Source: Sphingobacterium olei
Lineage (GTDB): Bacteria; Bacteroidota; Bacteroidia; Sphingobacteriales; Sphingobacteriaceae
DNA: 64,000 nucleotides
Direction of reading: 5' to 3'
NCBI RefSeq assembly: GCF_005048855.1
Contig: NZ_SUME01000004.1
Span: 248,001 to 312,000 of the forward strand
The notes under the pieces are model-generated. The model was given only the letters and a program-made list of their open reading frames with translations, was not told where the DNA came from and searched no databases. Positions 35,517 to 45,362 of this stretch are shown here, one piece after another. The position numbers and the translations under genes were made by a program. Within the stretch, counting starts at the first letter, position 1; the number at the start of each line of letters is the position of its first letter.

Positions 35517-36102
35517 TGTAGGAAGGTTATTTGTAAATCCATTTGAGGAATATTCCGAAAACATCCTGTTGACGGCAGGTGTAATATTCTTTGCTGTCGG
35601 TGGATTTTTAGCTTATTGTGGACAGTTTGATTACCACGGTATACTGAAGGTTATCCCTACAAACACATATGATCTTTTTTCGACATTTGTACACCTCCTT
35701 GTGAATGTACTGGTGCTAACCTTATCGTTGTTTTCGTTCGGTTATTCCGTTAACAAAAAAACAAGATTTATAGACGTGTTAAACGTGGTATTGATTTCTT
35801 TTATTGTGATATACATGATCGGTTTACTCTCTGCCATAAGTTTTGCGAAAGAACTTACGAATAATATATTAAAGGCTATAGAAGATGGTGATATGAAATT
35901 GTCTACGATCACTCCCTCGGATATGTTTTTGCTGTTATTTTTTTCGTTAATTTCCCTAGTCCTGTTGCTTTATTTTTTCTATCTTATTGTCGTGGGGTTA
36001 AAATTTGTTATAAATGCGAAGAAGTTTCATCATGGTGTAGTTATTGTATTAGTTGTTTTACTAGCGGACCTGCTGTGCCGTTTTATTAATGTTAGACTTT
36101 AA
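35506..36102 (+). CDS. Multi-pass membrane protein, Yip1-like topology
   Basis: The frame extends upstream, but ATG 35506 (MKHNVGRLFVNPF) sits right at the end of the preceding gene and gives a 198-residue protein that opens with the NPFEEYSENILL motif. About five hydrophobic helices follow, with a short polar loop. The N-terminal NPF segment plus five helices is like bacterial Yip1-domain membrane proteins, but the match is by topology and I am not certain. It is followed 3 bp later by the alpha/beta hydrolase gene. Confidence 0.65.
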   Translation: MKHNVGRLFVNPFEEYSENILLTAGVIFFAVGGFLAYCGQFDYHGILKVIPTNTYDLFSTFVHLLVNVLVLTLSLFSFGYSVNKKTRFIDVLNVVLISFIVIYMIGLLSAISFAKELTNNILKAIEDGDMKLSTITPSDMFLLLFFSLISLVLLLYFFYLIVVGLKFVINAKKFHHGVVIVLVVLLADLLCRFINVRL

Positions 36103-36105
36103 TAT

Positions 36106-37146
36106 ATGAAACAATTTTACCTTGTCTTTTTCTTGGTAGTGTATTCGTGTTTAGGATATGCTAAATCTGTTCATGATCCCAGTGTTCCTCATTCATATGA
36201 TACATTGGAAGTTGTGTTTACGAATACATATGATGATGTACAGCTTGCTGGTACGCTTTCTTTTCCAAAGCAAAGGGGTAGTTTCCCGGCTGTAATTTTG
36301 TTGACCGGATCCGGAGCACAAAATCGGGATGAAGAAATATTAGGTCACAAGCCTTTTAAAGTTATCGCGGATTATTTGACGCAACGTGGAATTGTGGTAC
36401 TTCGTTATGACGATAGAGGTGTAGGAAGGAGTACGGGGCAATTTGATAATAGCACGATAGGAGACTTTAGTAAGGATGCGCTTGCTGCATTATCTTTTCT
36501 GAAAAAACAAGCTCAAGTTGATGTGCATAAAATTGGTTTTATTGGTCATAGTGAGGGTGGCTTGATCGCTGCGCTGCTAGCTGGGCAGAATGTGCTTGAT
36601 TTATCTTTTATTGTATCATTAGCAGGTCCGGCTGTTTCTATTGATCAGTTGATGGTCGATCAACTATATGCCATTGGAAAAGCTGCGGGTATGAGTGAAC
36701 CTGCGCTGGAAGCTGCTCGGAAAATAAATGAGAAAAATTTCGCTATCGTAAAGAGTGACTTAGGTAATCAAGAAGCTTACCAAGGCCTAATGGAGAATAT
36801 GAAGATGGTGCCGGGATTTGTAGAAAATCCTGATTTGTTAGCTATGGTTAGTCCAGCATATCGTTACTTCCTACGCATCGAACCAGAAAAATATCTAAAA
36901 AAAATAAGAATACCGGTATTTGCCGCTTTTGGATCTCTGGATGTACAGGTGCCATCTACTCGAAATTTAGAAAGTCTGCACCGCCTTCTCCCCAAAAATC
37001 CGAAGTCTGTTTTGAAAGAATATGAAGGACTAAATCATTTATTCCAGCAAGCCAAAACTGGTCAGGTCACCGAATACGCACAGATAAAAGAAACATTTAA
37101 TGAACGCGTATTGCGTGATATGGCAGATTGGATTACGAACTTATAA
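36106..37146 (+). CDS. Secreted alpha/beta hydrolase
   Basis: This 346-residue protein has a signal peptide (about 1-20) and an alpha/beta-hydrolase fold. The nucleophile elbow is GFIGHSEGG (serine near residue 149), an oxyanion segment LLTGSGAQNRDEE precedes it, and the distal aspartate and histidine are in FGSLDVQVP and EGLNHLFQ. This arrangement resembles bacterial dienelactone-hydrolase/S9-like esterases of broad specificity. Substrate is unknown. It is the last gene of the DUF2089 operon. Confidence 0.86.
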   Translation: MKQFYLVFFLVVYSCLGYAKSVHDPSVPHSYDTLEVVFTNTYDDVQLAGTLSFPKQRGSFPAVILLTGSGAQNRDEEILGHKPFKVIADYLTQRGIVVLRYDDRGVGRSTGQFDNSTIGDFSKDALAALSFLKKQAQVDVHKIGFIGHSEGGLIAALLAGQNVLDLSFIVSLAGPAVSIDQLMVDQLYAIGKAAGMSEPALEAARKINEKNFAIVKSDLGNQEAYQGLMENMKMVPGFVENPDLLAMVSPAYRYFLRIEPEKYLKKIRIPVFAAFGSLDVQVPSTRNLESLHRLLPKNPKSVLKEYEGLNHLFQQAKTGQVTEYAQIKETFNERVLRDMADWITNL

Positions 37147-37167
37147 AGTCTCCCCGTCTATACATAC

Positions 37168-37878
37168 CTAAGGAGTAGTATTAGAAACGGGGAGTATCTT
37201 TCCGTTATAGTATTTGCTTCCATTTTGTGCAAATTCGGCGACATATCTTCCCATCTCAAAAGCTAATGTGCCCGCAACTAGATCTGGGAAGGCCGCTTCA
37301 AACATTTCCGTTTGCGACGATCCTAACGCAAGACAGTTTACTTTAATGTTTTGATCTTTAAACTCTTCGGCTAAGCATTCTGTTAATATTCCCAAAGCTC
37401 CTTTGCTAGCTGAGTATGCACTTAGCCCGGCGAATTTTACAGAACCTTGAAATCCGCCCATGCTGCTTATGTTTACGATATGACCTCCATTTGTCATCAG
37501 TGGGGCAATATGTTTTATCATGTTTACATGTCCTAATACATTCGTCTGCAACATCAGGGCGAATTCTTCTGGAGAGGTCTCTAAAAAAGGCTTGTTTACT
37601 AAGGCGCCGGCATTGTTGATCAAAATATCGACTGTTTCAAACTTTGATTTGATGAACGGTACCAGCGAGTCAGCATAGTTGTCATATACGATATCAAATT
37701 GTGCTGGATATAGTTTTCCACCGTCGTAGTTGAGTGATGAAGCAATTTCATGAAGCTTCCGAAGCTTATCGCCAGACCTCGCGAGTGCAATGACATGGTG
37801 TTCTTTATTTGCTGTAAGATCTAAGACAGTTTCGAAACCTATTCCACTGCTTGCCCCTGTGATGATGATATTTGCCAT
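37168..37878 (-). CDS. Short-chain dehydrogenase/reductase (SDR)
   Basis: This 236-residue NAD(P)-dependent oxidoreductase has the classical SDR motifs: cofactor loop TGASSGIG at the N terminus, NNAGA, the catalytic serine region NISSMGG and YSASK with the catalytic tyrosine and lysine. A hydrophobic residue at the usual acidic cofactor position does not decide between NAD and NADP. The substrate is unknown. It starts one base after the stop of the upstream flippase-like gene, so they are translationally coupled. Confidence 0.9.
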   Translation of the reverse strand: MANIIITGASSGIGFETVLDLTANKEHHVIALARSGDKLRKLHEIASSLNYDGGKLYPAQFDIVYDNYADSLVPFIKSKFETVDILINNAGALVNKPFLETSPEEFALMLQTNVLGHVNMIKHIAPLMTNGGHIVNISSMGGFQGSVKFAGLSAYSASKGALGILTECLAEEFKDQNIKVNCLALGSSQTEMFEAAFPDLVAGTLAFEMGRYVAEFAQNGSKYYNGKILPVSNTTP

Positions 37879-38808
37879 TTAAATTTCTTCGTTTGTATTG
37901 TCGTTGTCAATTTCTTGTTCTACCTCTGCAACACTGGGTAGTTTTTCGGCTCCTAGACGTTGCGGTCTAAATATATAATAGATCCCGGATGTGGCAGTGA
38001 CTAAAGAAATTACATAAAAAAATAAACTTAAAAGTATTGCTGTATGCTCTTCAATCTGTATGTATTTTGCGGCCTCAAGTGCAAAAAGCTCACGAAGACC
38101 TATTCCACCTCCTATAGAAGGAATAATTGCTACAAGTGACGAAACTAAAAATATCAATAGGTAGGGTGAGAATTTGCCGTCAAAATTTAACGCGTATAAT
38201 ATAAAAATAGCGCATAAGGTTTGGAAGCTCTGTACAAGCAACGCCTTGGTATGCGTTTGAAAAAATCGCTTTGCAAAAGGCTTGAAGAATACATGCAAAA
38301 AGGAATAGTAGGATATCGTGCCAATCACACCGACAGTAATGGTCGCGGCATGGGGGATAGCGAGACGGGGCATAAATACAACCAGCGCACAAATAATAAT
38401 AGCTAAAGCCCAGAGCCCACTTAACCGATCGAAAAACACGGCACTTAATACCTTTCTGCCGGAAATATCATGGTTTTTCTTTAGGAAATATACTTTATAC
38501 CCATCGCCTCCGATTCCACCGGGTAGAAAAAAATTATAGAGTAGTCCCAGTTGATACAATCGTAGATTATAACGTTCCGAAAGTATTAAACGTATGGTTT
38601 TGAAGAAACTATTAAGCCGGGAGGAGGCTATAGCCTGAGAAATGATATAACTTAATAAGGCGAGAATTAGAAACCACCAATTGCAGTCTACCAATGCATT
38701 TTTTAATTCTACAAAATCAATCTTTCGTGATACCCAATAGAGTGCGCCGGATGTCACGATGACTTTAAAAATATTTTTCGTAATGCTCCAGACTTTTTTA
38801 TTGTCCAT
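37879..38808 (-). CDS. Flippase-like multi-pass membrane protein (UPF0104 family), second copy
   Basis: This 309-residue integral membrane protein has about eight helices and the family motif LLYNFFLPGGIGGDGYKVYFL near residue 95, shorter here as FLPGGIGGDGYK, plus IPSIGGGIGLREL near residue 225. It is a distant paralogue of the gene at 31238. The acidic C terminus (EIDNDNTNEE) is unusual. It may translocate a lipid-linked compound; no substrate is evident. The SDR gene abuts it. Confidence 0.85.
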   Translation of the reverse strand: MDNKKVWSITKNIFKVIVTSGALYWVSRKIDFVELKNALVDCNWWFLILALLSYIISQAIASSRLNSFFKTIRLILSERYNLRLYQLGLLYNFFLPGGIGGDGYKVYFLKKNHDISGRKVLSAVFFDRLSGLWALAIIICALVVFMPRLAIPHAATITVGVIGTISYYSFLHVFFKPFAKRFFQTHTKALLVQSFQTLCAIFILYALNFDGKFSPYLLIFLVSSLVAIIPSIGGGIGLRELFALEAAKYIQIEEHTAILLSLFFYVISLVTATSGIYYIFRPQRLGAEKLPSVAEVEQEIDNDNTNEEI

Positions 38809-38992
38809 TTAAATTGAATATATTAAGTAGGCAAAAGTAATGATTTCTTTATAATAGTGGGTGTATCCATGTATATACTACTCTGTGTAACCGACGAGAA
38901 TATGTGAATTGATAATTATGCTTATGGTATGATTTTTGGATGTCATGACAAATGATATATTTTCTTTTTTGTTCGTCGCGGTTATAATTACA

Positions 38993-39023
38993 TTGAATAT
39001 AAAGACAAATATATCTAAGTTTG
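38993..39023 (+). promoter_or_regulatory. Putative promoter of the lipocalin-like lipoprotein gene
   Basis: TTG at 38993-38995 and TAAGTTTG at 39016-39023 match the Bacteroidota consensus with a 20 bp spacer, 40 bp before the ATG. Confidence 0.5.
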
Positions 39024-39063
39024 CAAATATATACATCAATAGATTTTTAATAAATTTTATCTT

Positions 39064-39624
39064 ATGCGTAAACATATTCTGTCCATAGTCTCACTCTTTA
39101 CAGTGGTATTATTATTAGCATCGTGTGGTGCTCCAAAAAAAGGAACTTCAGGTTCTTCTTCTGGTACGTCGACTTCTGTTTCAGGGCCTTCTGCTTCTCA
39201 ATGGAGATCTGGTGTGAAGGGTGACTGGGTGTTAAACACCGTTACAAGGGAAAATATTCCTGCGGCTTATACTATTAAAAATATTTTTGATGAAGCACCT
39301 GTGGATTGTTTTGTTGGAAGTACTTGGAATCTACCCGGAGGTAATTATAGAGGAAGTATCACCTTCAATGCGGATGGAACGTTGTGTGCAAACGGCGCCG
39401 TACGTACAATTGTATGGTCTATCTATCCTGGTTCAGCGCTTGAGGAACCGCAATTTCAATTTAAGAAAATTTACGCTGGTGATAAAGCGACAAATGTGAC
39501 GACGGGATACCGTATGAACCTATCGTTTGCTGATGGAGAAACGTTGGTGATGAAGATGCCGATTCCGCTAGATAATGGTCAGCAAGGTAACTTAGTCTTT
39601 AACTTTACAAAAGTTGGAAAATAG
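39064..39624 (+). CDS. Lipocalin-like lipoprotein
   Basis: This 186-residue protein has a lipoprotein signal with lipobox LLAS-C near residue 21, then a Ser/Gly/Thr-rich linker (about 25-47). The mature part (50-185) begins GVKGDWVLNTVTRE and contains ITFNADGTLCANG and GYRMNLSFADGETLVM, a pattern of lipocalin-like beta-barrels common in Bacteroidota. Two cysteines (in VDCFVG and LCANG) could form a disulfide. Ligand unknown. It is monocistronic, with its own promoter and a strong terminator. Confidence 0.8.
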   Translation: MRKHILSIVSLFTVVLLLASCGAPKKGTSGSSSGTSTSVSGPSASQWRSGVKGDWVLNTVTRENIPAAYTIKNIFDEAPVDCFVGSTWNLPGGNYRGSITFNADGTLCANGAVRTIVWSIYPGSALEEPQFQFKKIYAGDKATNVTTGYRMNLSFADGETLVMKMPIPLDNGQQGNLVFNFTKVGK

Positions 39625-39647
39625 GAAGGACATTATGTTCTATTTAT

Positions 39648-39678
39648 AAAAAAGACCTGATTTTATCAGGTCTTTTTT
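39648..39678. terminator. Terminator between the lipocalin-like gene and the sulfhydrylase gene
   Basis: Perfect 13 bp arms AAAAAAGACCTGA (39648-39660) and TCAGGTCTTTTTT (39666-39678) enclose a 5 nt loop. It serves both convergent genes and overlaps the stop codon of the minus-strand gene. Confidence 0.8.
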
Positions 39679-40849
39679 ATTTAGTCTTTTCTAATGCTTG
39701 CAGAATGTCGCCTATGATATCTTCTTTGTCTTCCAGACCTACGGACAATCGAACACTTCCGGGTTTTATACCTAGGTGATTGCGTTCCTCTTCGGTCAAT
39801 TTAGCGTGAGTAGTTGTTGCCGGATGTGTTGCTATAGATCTGGAATCTCCCAAGTTGGACGTGTATAATATCATATTTAATTCATCCAAAAATCGGAAAG
39901 CTCTTTCTTTACCGCCTTTAACTTCAAACGTAACAATACCGCCGCCTGCTTTCATTTGTTTTTTTGCCAAGGCATATTGCGGATGCGACGGTAAAAATGG
40001 ATATTTTACATCTTCAATTTCAGAGTGATTTTCCAAAGCTTCAGCTAATGCCAATGCATTTGAACAATGTCTATCCATGCGAAGTGCTAGGGTGTCCAAA
40101 CTTTTTGAGATAATCCATGCGTTGAAAGGAGACATTGCAGGCCCCGTATGGCGGATGAAAAACATCATTTTTTTAATTAATTCTTCTTTACCCACTACAA
40201 CACCCCCAAGTACGCGGCCTTGGCCATCCATATATTTTGTCGCAGAATGTATCGATAGATCAAATCCGTAATCCAGAGGTTTCTGTAAATAGGGCGTTGC
40301 AAAGCAATTATCGATAGAAAGGATAATTGCTGGATACTTTTCTTTAAACTTACCCAACCATTCCAGATCCACTAATTCAAGTCCGGGATTTGATGGTGAT
40401 TCTAGAAAAATAATTTTTGTATTGGGCTGAATTGCTTTTTCCCATTCATCGGGGTTAACCGCATCTACATAGCTGGTGGTAACTCCCCATTTAGGGAATA
40501 ATTGCGTAAATAATTGATGGGTAGAACCGAAAATAGCGCGAGAAGAAACAATATGGTCTCCATTTTCAATAAAAGCTGCGAAAGAAGCAAATACGGCAGC
40601 CATTCCGGATGAAAAAGCTAGTCCTGCTTCGGCATTTTCTAACGTACACACTTTATTGATGAATTCACTTGTATTTGGATTCGCATAGCGCGAATAAACC
40701 ATGCCTTCTTCTTCTTCAGCAAAAACAGCACGACCTTGCTCGGCACTATCAAATATAAAACTTGAGGTAAGATATAGCGGAACAGAATGCTCACGTGTAG
40801 CCGAACGAGGTGCTTGTTCCCGAATTATTTTAGACTGATCTTTGTTCAT
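39677..40849 (-). CDS. metZ: O-succinylhomoserine sulfhydrylase-like PLP enzyme (Cys/Met metabolism family)
   Basis: The frame opens at TTG 40856-40858, but the ATG at 40847-40849 (MNKDQSKIIREQ) is preferred and gives 390 residues. This is a trans-sulfuration PLP enzyme: SRYANPNT (substrate binding), SSGMAAVFASF (phosphate site), LESPSNPGLELVD, SIDNCFAT and the PLP lysine in HSATKYMDGQGR. Among the family the EEEEGMVYSRYANPN and GQGR segments match MetZ-type enzymes making homocysteine from O-succinylhomoserine and sulfide; cystathionine gamma-synthase is the main alternative. Confidence 0.87.
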   Translation of the reverse strand: MNKDQSKIIREQAPRSATREHSVPLYLTSSFIFDSAEQGRAVFAEEEEGMVYSRYANPNTSEFINKVCTLENAEAGLAFSSGMAAVFASFAAFIENGDHIVSSRAIFGSTHQLFTQLFPKWGVTTSYVDAVNPDEWEKAIQPNTKIIFLESPSNPGLELVDLEWLGKFKEKYPAIILSIDNCFATPYLQKPLDYGFDLSIHSATKYMDGQGRVLGGVVVGKEELIKKMMFFIRHTGPAMSPFNAWIISKSLDTLALRMDRHCSNALALAEALENHSEIEDVKYPFLPSHPQYALAKKQMKAGGGIVTFEVKGGKERAFRFLDELNMILYTSNLGDSRSIATHPATTTHAKLTEEERNHLGIKPGSVRLSVGLEDKEDIIGDILQALEKTK

Positions 40850-41046
40850 GATGTGCAAAGTTAAGGATTTGTTTTTCTAAGATTTAGAATAATTTTGAGA
40901 TTTTATAATTCTGTGGCTATAACATTAGGAGAATCTAAACTATGTATGGCATATCTTAACAGCATTGATGAATAATTCGTGTTTTTTTACGAATGTTTAG
41001 CGAATGCAAAGCATTTTGTCTAAGTTTAGAATTTCGAATTATCGTT

Positions 41047-42939
41047 ATGAAGAAATTTAGATTACTTAACTATTTACTTTTTATTCCGTTTTTTGGTTGT
41101 GCACAACAAGAACCAAAGCCATATGGTGCATTGCCCTCAGAAGGTCAGTTGAGATGGCATGAAATGGAAACGTATTGCCTAATTCATTATACCCCAACTA
41201 CTTTTCAAGATAAAGAATGGGGATTTGGTGATGCTGATCCATCCCTATTTAATCCATCAAATTTTGATGCAGATCAGATTGCAAAAGCAGCAGCTTCAGC
41301 AGGATTTAAGGGCTTAATCAGTGTAGCGAAACATCATGACGGGTTCTGTTTATGGCCTACTGCTACCACAGATTATAGTATTAAACAAGCTCCTTGGAAA
41401 AATGGGAAAGGAGATATGGTGAGAGAATTTATGCTGGCTTCGCATGAGCATGGACTGCAATTTGGTGTATATTTATCAGCATGGGATCGCAACGATACAC
41501 GATACGGTACGCCTGCATATGCCGATGCTTATAGAACGCAATTGACGGAGCTGATGACGAATTATGGCGAACTGTTTACGTCATGGCACGACGGGGCTAA
41601 TGGAGGCGATGGTTACTACGGTGGAAAAAATGAAAAACGGATAATCAACCGTACAACATACTATGAATGGGAGGAACGTACATGGCCCATTATTCGTAAG
41701 CACCAACCCTTAGCTGTTATTTTTTCGGATATTGGCCCCGATATGCGGTGGGTAGGTAATGAACACGGATTCGCTGGCGAGACCTCGTGGGCCACTTTTA
41801 CGCCGACGGGTGTAGATGGCCGTCCTCCGGTTCCTGGCGATTCAGAGTACTCCAAATCGCCTACAGGTGATCGGAATGGTAAATATTGGATACCCGCCGA
41901 ATGTGATGTGCCGCAGCGACCCGGATGGTTTTACCATAAAAACCAGGATGACAAAGTGAAAACCCCAGATCAACTGTTTGAGATCTATTTGAAATCTGTC
42001 GGAAGGGGAGCAGCAATGAATCTGGGTCTGGCACCGATGCCTGAAGGTGTTTTACACCCAAATGATGTAAAATCTTTAGATGGATTCGGAAAAAAGGTGG
42101 CAGCCACTTTTGCAACTAATCTAGCTCAAGGGGCTAAAATCGAAGCTTCTAATATCAGGGGCAACTCGAATAAATTTGCTACTGCCCTTATTTTAGATGA
42201 CGATCGTTACTCTTATTATGCATCGGATGATGAGGTAGTAAACCCAACACTGGAGATCACTTTAACAAATGAACAGGAGTTTGATATCATTAGACTTCGG
42301 GAAAATATCAAATTGGGACAACGTTTGGACAGTGTACGTATTGATATGTGGGAAGGTGGACAGTGGAAACATATCGCTTCAGCAACCAGCATAGGTGCTT
42401 CCCGACTTATTAAATTACAGCAGCCTATTCAGGCTAAAAAGCTGAAAGTGAGTTTATATGCACCTGTAGCCCCTACGTTGAGCGATTTTGGATTATTCAA
42501 AGAAGCAGCGTCTAATTTCTCTTTTGCGACGCAAAGTAATAGCCTGGTTAAGCTAAAGGCTAACGAATATAGCGTTGAAACTACCCCAAACATGAAAAAG
42601 GCATACGATAATGATCCGAATACGTTTGGTGCGATCGCAGAGTATCCAAACGGTTTTATTTTTACACTTCGTGGCCCCATTAGAGGATTTACCTATTTGC
42701 CACGGCAAGATGGAAATAAAGAGGGGATCGCGACAAAATATAACATTGCTATAAGTAATGACAATAAAAGATGGAAGAAATTGGTAGACGGAGAATTTTC
42801 GAATGTGTCGGCAAATCCGGTAGAACAAACCGTGTTATTCAATGAAGCAGTCCAGGCTAAATATATACGTTTCGTGCCGAAGGAAACTATAGGAAAATCA
42901 TTTACTGTTGCAGAGTTTGGATTATTAAGAGATGAATAG
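41047..42939 (+). CDS. GH29 alpha-L-fucosidase with C-terminal discoidin-like domain, lipoprotein
   Basis: The frame opens at 40993, but ATG 41047 gives a lipoprotein signal (lipobox PFFG-C, residue about 18) and 630 residues. The GH29 TIM barrel (about 35-340) shows ETYCLIHYTPTTF, SVAKHHDGFCLWPT and the nucleophile motif SWHDGANG with D182. A middle beta domain precedes an F5/8-type-C (discoidin/CBM32-like) region at about 490-630 (RQDGNKEGIATKYNIAIS, KYIRFVPKE). It releases terminal L-fucose. It overlaps the GH95 gene by 8 bp, so the two are coupled. Confidence 0.9.
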   Translation: MKKFRLLNYLLFIPFFGCAQQEPKPYGALPSEGQLRWHEMETYCLIHYTPTTFQDKEWGFGDADPSLFNPSNFDADQIAKAAASAGFKGLISVAKHHDGFCLWPTATTDYSIKQAPWKNGKGDMVREFMLASHEHGLQFGVYLSAWDRNDTRYGTPAYADAYRTQLTELMTNYGELFTSWHDGANGGDGYYGGKNEKRIINRTTYYEWEERTWPIIRKHQPLAVIFSDIGPDMRWVGNEHGFAGETSWATFTPTGVDGRPPVPGDSEYSKSPTGDRNGKYWIPAECDVPQRPGWFYHKNQDDKVKTPDQLFEIYLKSVGRGAAMNLGLAPMPEGVLHPNDVKSLDGFGKKVAATFATNLAQGAKIEASNIRGNSNKFATALILDDDRYSYYASDDEVVNPTLEITLTNEQEFDIIRLRENIKLGQRLDSVRIDMWEGGQWKHIASATSIGASRLIKLQQPIQAKKLKVSLYAPVAPTLSDFGLFKEAASNFSFATQSNSLVKLKANEYSVETTPNMKKAYDNDPNTFGAIAEYPNGFIFTLRGPIRGFTYLPRQDGNKEGIATKYNIAISNDNKRWKKLVDGEFSNVSANPVEQTVLFNEAVQAKYIRFVPKETIGKSFTVAEFGLLRDE

Positions 42940-45250
42940 GTTTATAATTGTCGGATTTGTTGTTTTAGCGATTTTTAATGTTGCTCGTGCGCAGGAGTTA
43001 AAGTTGTGGTACAATAAGCCGGCCGAACGTTGGGAAGAGCGTCTTCCCTTGGGCAACGGTCTTATGGGTATGATGCCCGATGGAAAGGTGTTGGATGAAA
43101 ATATCGTGCTCAACGAAATATCAATGTGGTCAGGAAGTGCTGAAGATCCCAATAATTATGAAGCTTATAAAAGTGTTGGTCAAATTCAACAGCTTCTGTT
43201 TGAAGGGAAAAACGATGAGGCCGAAAAATTGGTGAATCAAAATTTTGTCTGTTCTGGAGCGGGTTCTGGTTATGGACGCGGTGCAAAAGTTCCGTATGGA
43301 TGTTATCAAAATTTTGGATTTCTTAATTTTTATCATTTTATTGAGGGTAACGTTACAAATTATCACAGGGAACTGAATTTAAAAACTGCGACCGCAAAAA
43401 CGCGGGTTACGGCTAACGGAATAAACTTTACACGGGAATATTTTACATCTTTTCATGATAATGTCGGCGTAATTCGTCTAACGGCATCCAAGCAGAAGTC
43501 TATTTCATTTACGCTAGGCTTTTACCGGGATGAAAACGTGTCCGATTACAAGATCGATAACGATTATATCACGGTCCAAGGAAGATTGCCAAACGGAAAG
43601 GAAGACCATGGGCTGAAATTTGCTTCTCAGATCCGGGTGGTTTCGAAAGGCGGGGAACGCAAAAATCACGATAATCAATTGATCGTTAAGAATGCCGATG
43701 AAGTGCTCATATTGATATCATCGAGTACAGATTACTATGGACATGATCCATTGACGTATGTGCAACAAAAAATTAGAGCTAATAGCACAAAAAGCTATGT
43801 CGCGCTATTTGAGCGGCATGAAAAAAAATATAGCCAAGTGTTTGACCGGGTGCAATTACATATTGAAGACCGGGAACCCAAATCAAATGTTCCAACGGAT
43901 GAGCGCATAGCCGCGTTTTTCGAGAATGCTAATCAAGATAATGGAATGGCGGCCTTATATTATCAATTTGGAAGATACCTCAGTATTGCAAGTACAGCGC
44001 CAGAGCTGGAAGATGCACTTCCTCCAAATTTACAAGGATTATGGGCACACCAAATAAATACACCTTGGAACGGCGATTATCACCTCAATATTAACGCACA
44101 GATGAATCATTGGGGAGTAGAGGTAAGTAATTTATCGGAATATCATATGCCTTTCATTAAGCTCATAAGGCGTCTGTCAAAAGAAGGTACTAAGACGGCT
44201 AAAGCATATTATAATGCTCCGGGATGGGTTTCTTATATGATGACAAATGTCTGGGGATATACAGCTCCCGGTGAAGAGGCATCCTGGGGCGCCAGTACTT
44301 CTTCTGGATGGTTATGTAATCACCTGTGGGAGCACTATCTTTTTACGGAAGATGAAAGTTATTTAAAGGAGATTTACCCTGTTCTGAAAGGTGCTGCTGA
44401 ATTTTATCAAGCAACTTTAGTAAAAGATCCTGAGACGGGGTGGTTGGTTACTTCTCCTTCGGTTTCTCCTGAAAATGCATTCAAACTTCCTAATGGAAAA
44501 GTAACAGCGGTCGTAATGGGCCCAACTATTGATAATCAGATTGTACGCGAGCTGTATGAAGCTTTGATAAAAGCGAGTCAGATATTGGGATTAAATGATT
44601 CTTTTATCGATACAATTAAGCATGACCTGAAATCCCTTCCTCCGGCTGTCGTCATAAGTCATTCAGGACGTGTAATGGAATGGTTAAAAGACTATCCCGA
44701 GGTGGAGCCACAGCATCGTCATGTATCACATTTATATGGTTTGTATCCGGCAAATTTTATTTCACCTATCAGTACTCCAGAATGGGCAAATGCGGCAAAA
44801 AAAACACTAGCCGTGAGAGGCGATGAGGGGACAGGATGGTCACGTGCATGGAAAATCTTGTTCTGGGCACGATTGCACGATGGGGATCATGCGCTGGAAA
44901 TCCTAAGACAATTGTTGCGTCCTGCTTTCGATACGAGCGGGAAGGCAGGAGCAGGTACCTACCCGAACTTATTCTGTGCACACCCACCTTTTCAGATTGA
45001 TGGTAATTTCGGAGGTTCGGCTGGCATAGGGGAAATGCTTGTCCAAAGTCATGACGGTTATATTCATTTATTGCCCGCGCTTCCATCAACATGGAAAGAC
45101 GGTAGTGTAAAAGGCTTAAAAGCAAGAGGGAACATTACAGTAGACATCACTTGGAAGAACGGAGTGGTAACGGATTATAATATTAGTGGAAAGAAAGGAA
45201 AACAGGTGGAGTTGCTTGTTAACGGTCGTCGTGAAAATAGAGTTATTTGA
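42932..45250 (+). CDS. GH95 family alpha-L-fucosidase (or alpha-L-galactosidase)
   Basis: This 772-residue secreted protein has a signal peptide ending near ARAQ. GH95 modules: N-terminal beta-sandwich beginning ELKLWYNKPAERWEERLPLG, an (alpha/alpha)6 barrel with PPNLQGLWAHQINTPWN and NINAQMNHWGVE (the two asparagines that position water), and the terminal FQIDGNFGGSAGIGEML with catalytic D690. GH95 enzymes invert alpha-1,2-linked fucose or, in some plants and bacteria, L-galactose. Together with the GH29 gene it makes a two-enzyme defucosylation unit. Confidence 0.92.
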   Translation: MNRFIIVGFVVLAIFNVARAQELKLWYNKPAERWEERLPLGNGLMGMMPDGKVLDENIVLNEISMWSGSAEDPNNYEAYKSVGQIQQLLFEGKNDEAEKLVNQNFVCSGAGSGYGRGAKVPYGCYQNFGFLNFYHFIEGNVTNYHRELNLKTATAKTRVTANGINFTREYFTSFHDNVGVIRLTASKQKSISFTLGFYRDENVSDYKIDNDYITVQGRLPNGKEDHGLKFASQIRVVSKGGERKNHDNQLIVKNADEVLILISSSTDYYGHDPLTYVQQKIRANSTKSYVALFERHEKKYSQVFDRVQLHIEDREPKSNVPTDERIAAFFENANQDNGMAALYYQFGRYLSIASTAPELEDALPPNLQGLWAHQINTPWNGDYHLNINAQMNHWGVEVSNLSEYHMPFIKLIRRLSKEGTKTAKAYYNAPGWVSYMMTNVWGYTAPGEEASWGASTSSGWLCNHLWEHYLFTEDESYLKEIYPVLKGAAEFYQATLVKDPETGWLVTSPSVSPENAFKLPNGKVTAVVMGPTIDNQIVRELYEALIKASQILGLNDSFIDTIKHDLKSLPPAVVISHSGRVMEWLKDYPEVEPQHRHVSHLYGLYPANFISPISTPEWANAAKKTLAVRGDEGTGWSRAWKILFWARLHDGDHALEILRQLLRPAFDTSGKAGAGTYPNLFCAHPPFQIDGNFGGSAGIGEMLVQSHDGYIHLLPALPSTWKDGSVKGLKARGNITVDITWKNGVVTDYNISGKKGKQVELLVNGRRENRVI

Positions 45251-45362
45251 GTAAATATTTGGTAATGAATTGCTTATTTTATATATTAGCATTTAGATAA
45301 CTAATTGTTTAACTAAATTAAATACAACGGGTATTTAATTTTTCAATAGAACTGTAATTGTT

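Noticed and set aside
40993..41046. Longer N terminus for the GH29 fucosidase
   Set aside because: The extra 18 residues precede a normal lipoprotein signal peptide that begins at ATG 41047.
45251..45362. Possible SusD-like role for the following lipoprotein
   Set aside because: The 490-residue protein lacks TPR-type helices and has no neighbouring TonB-dependent receptor.
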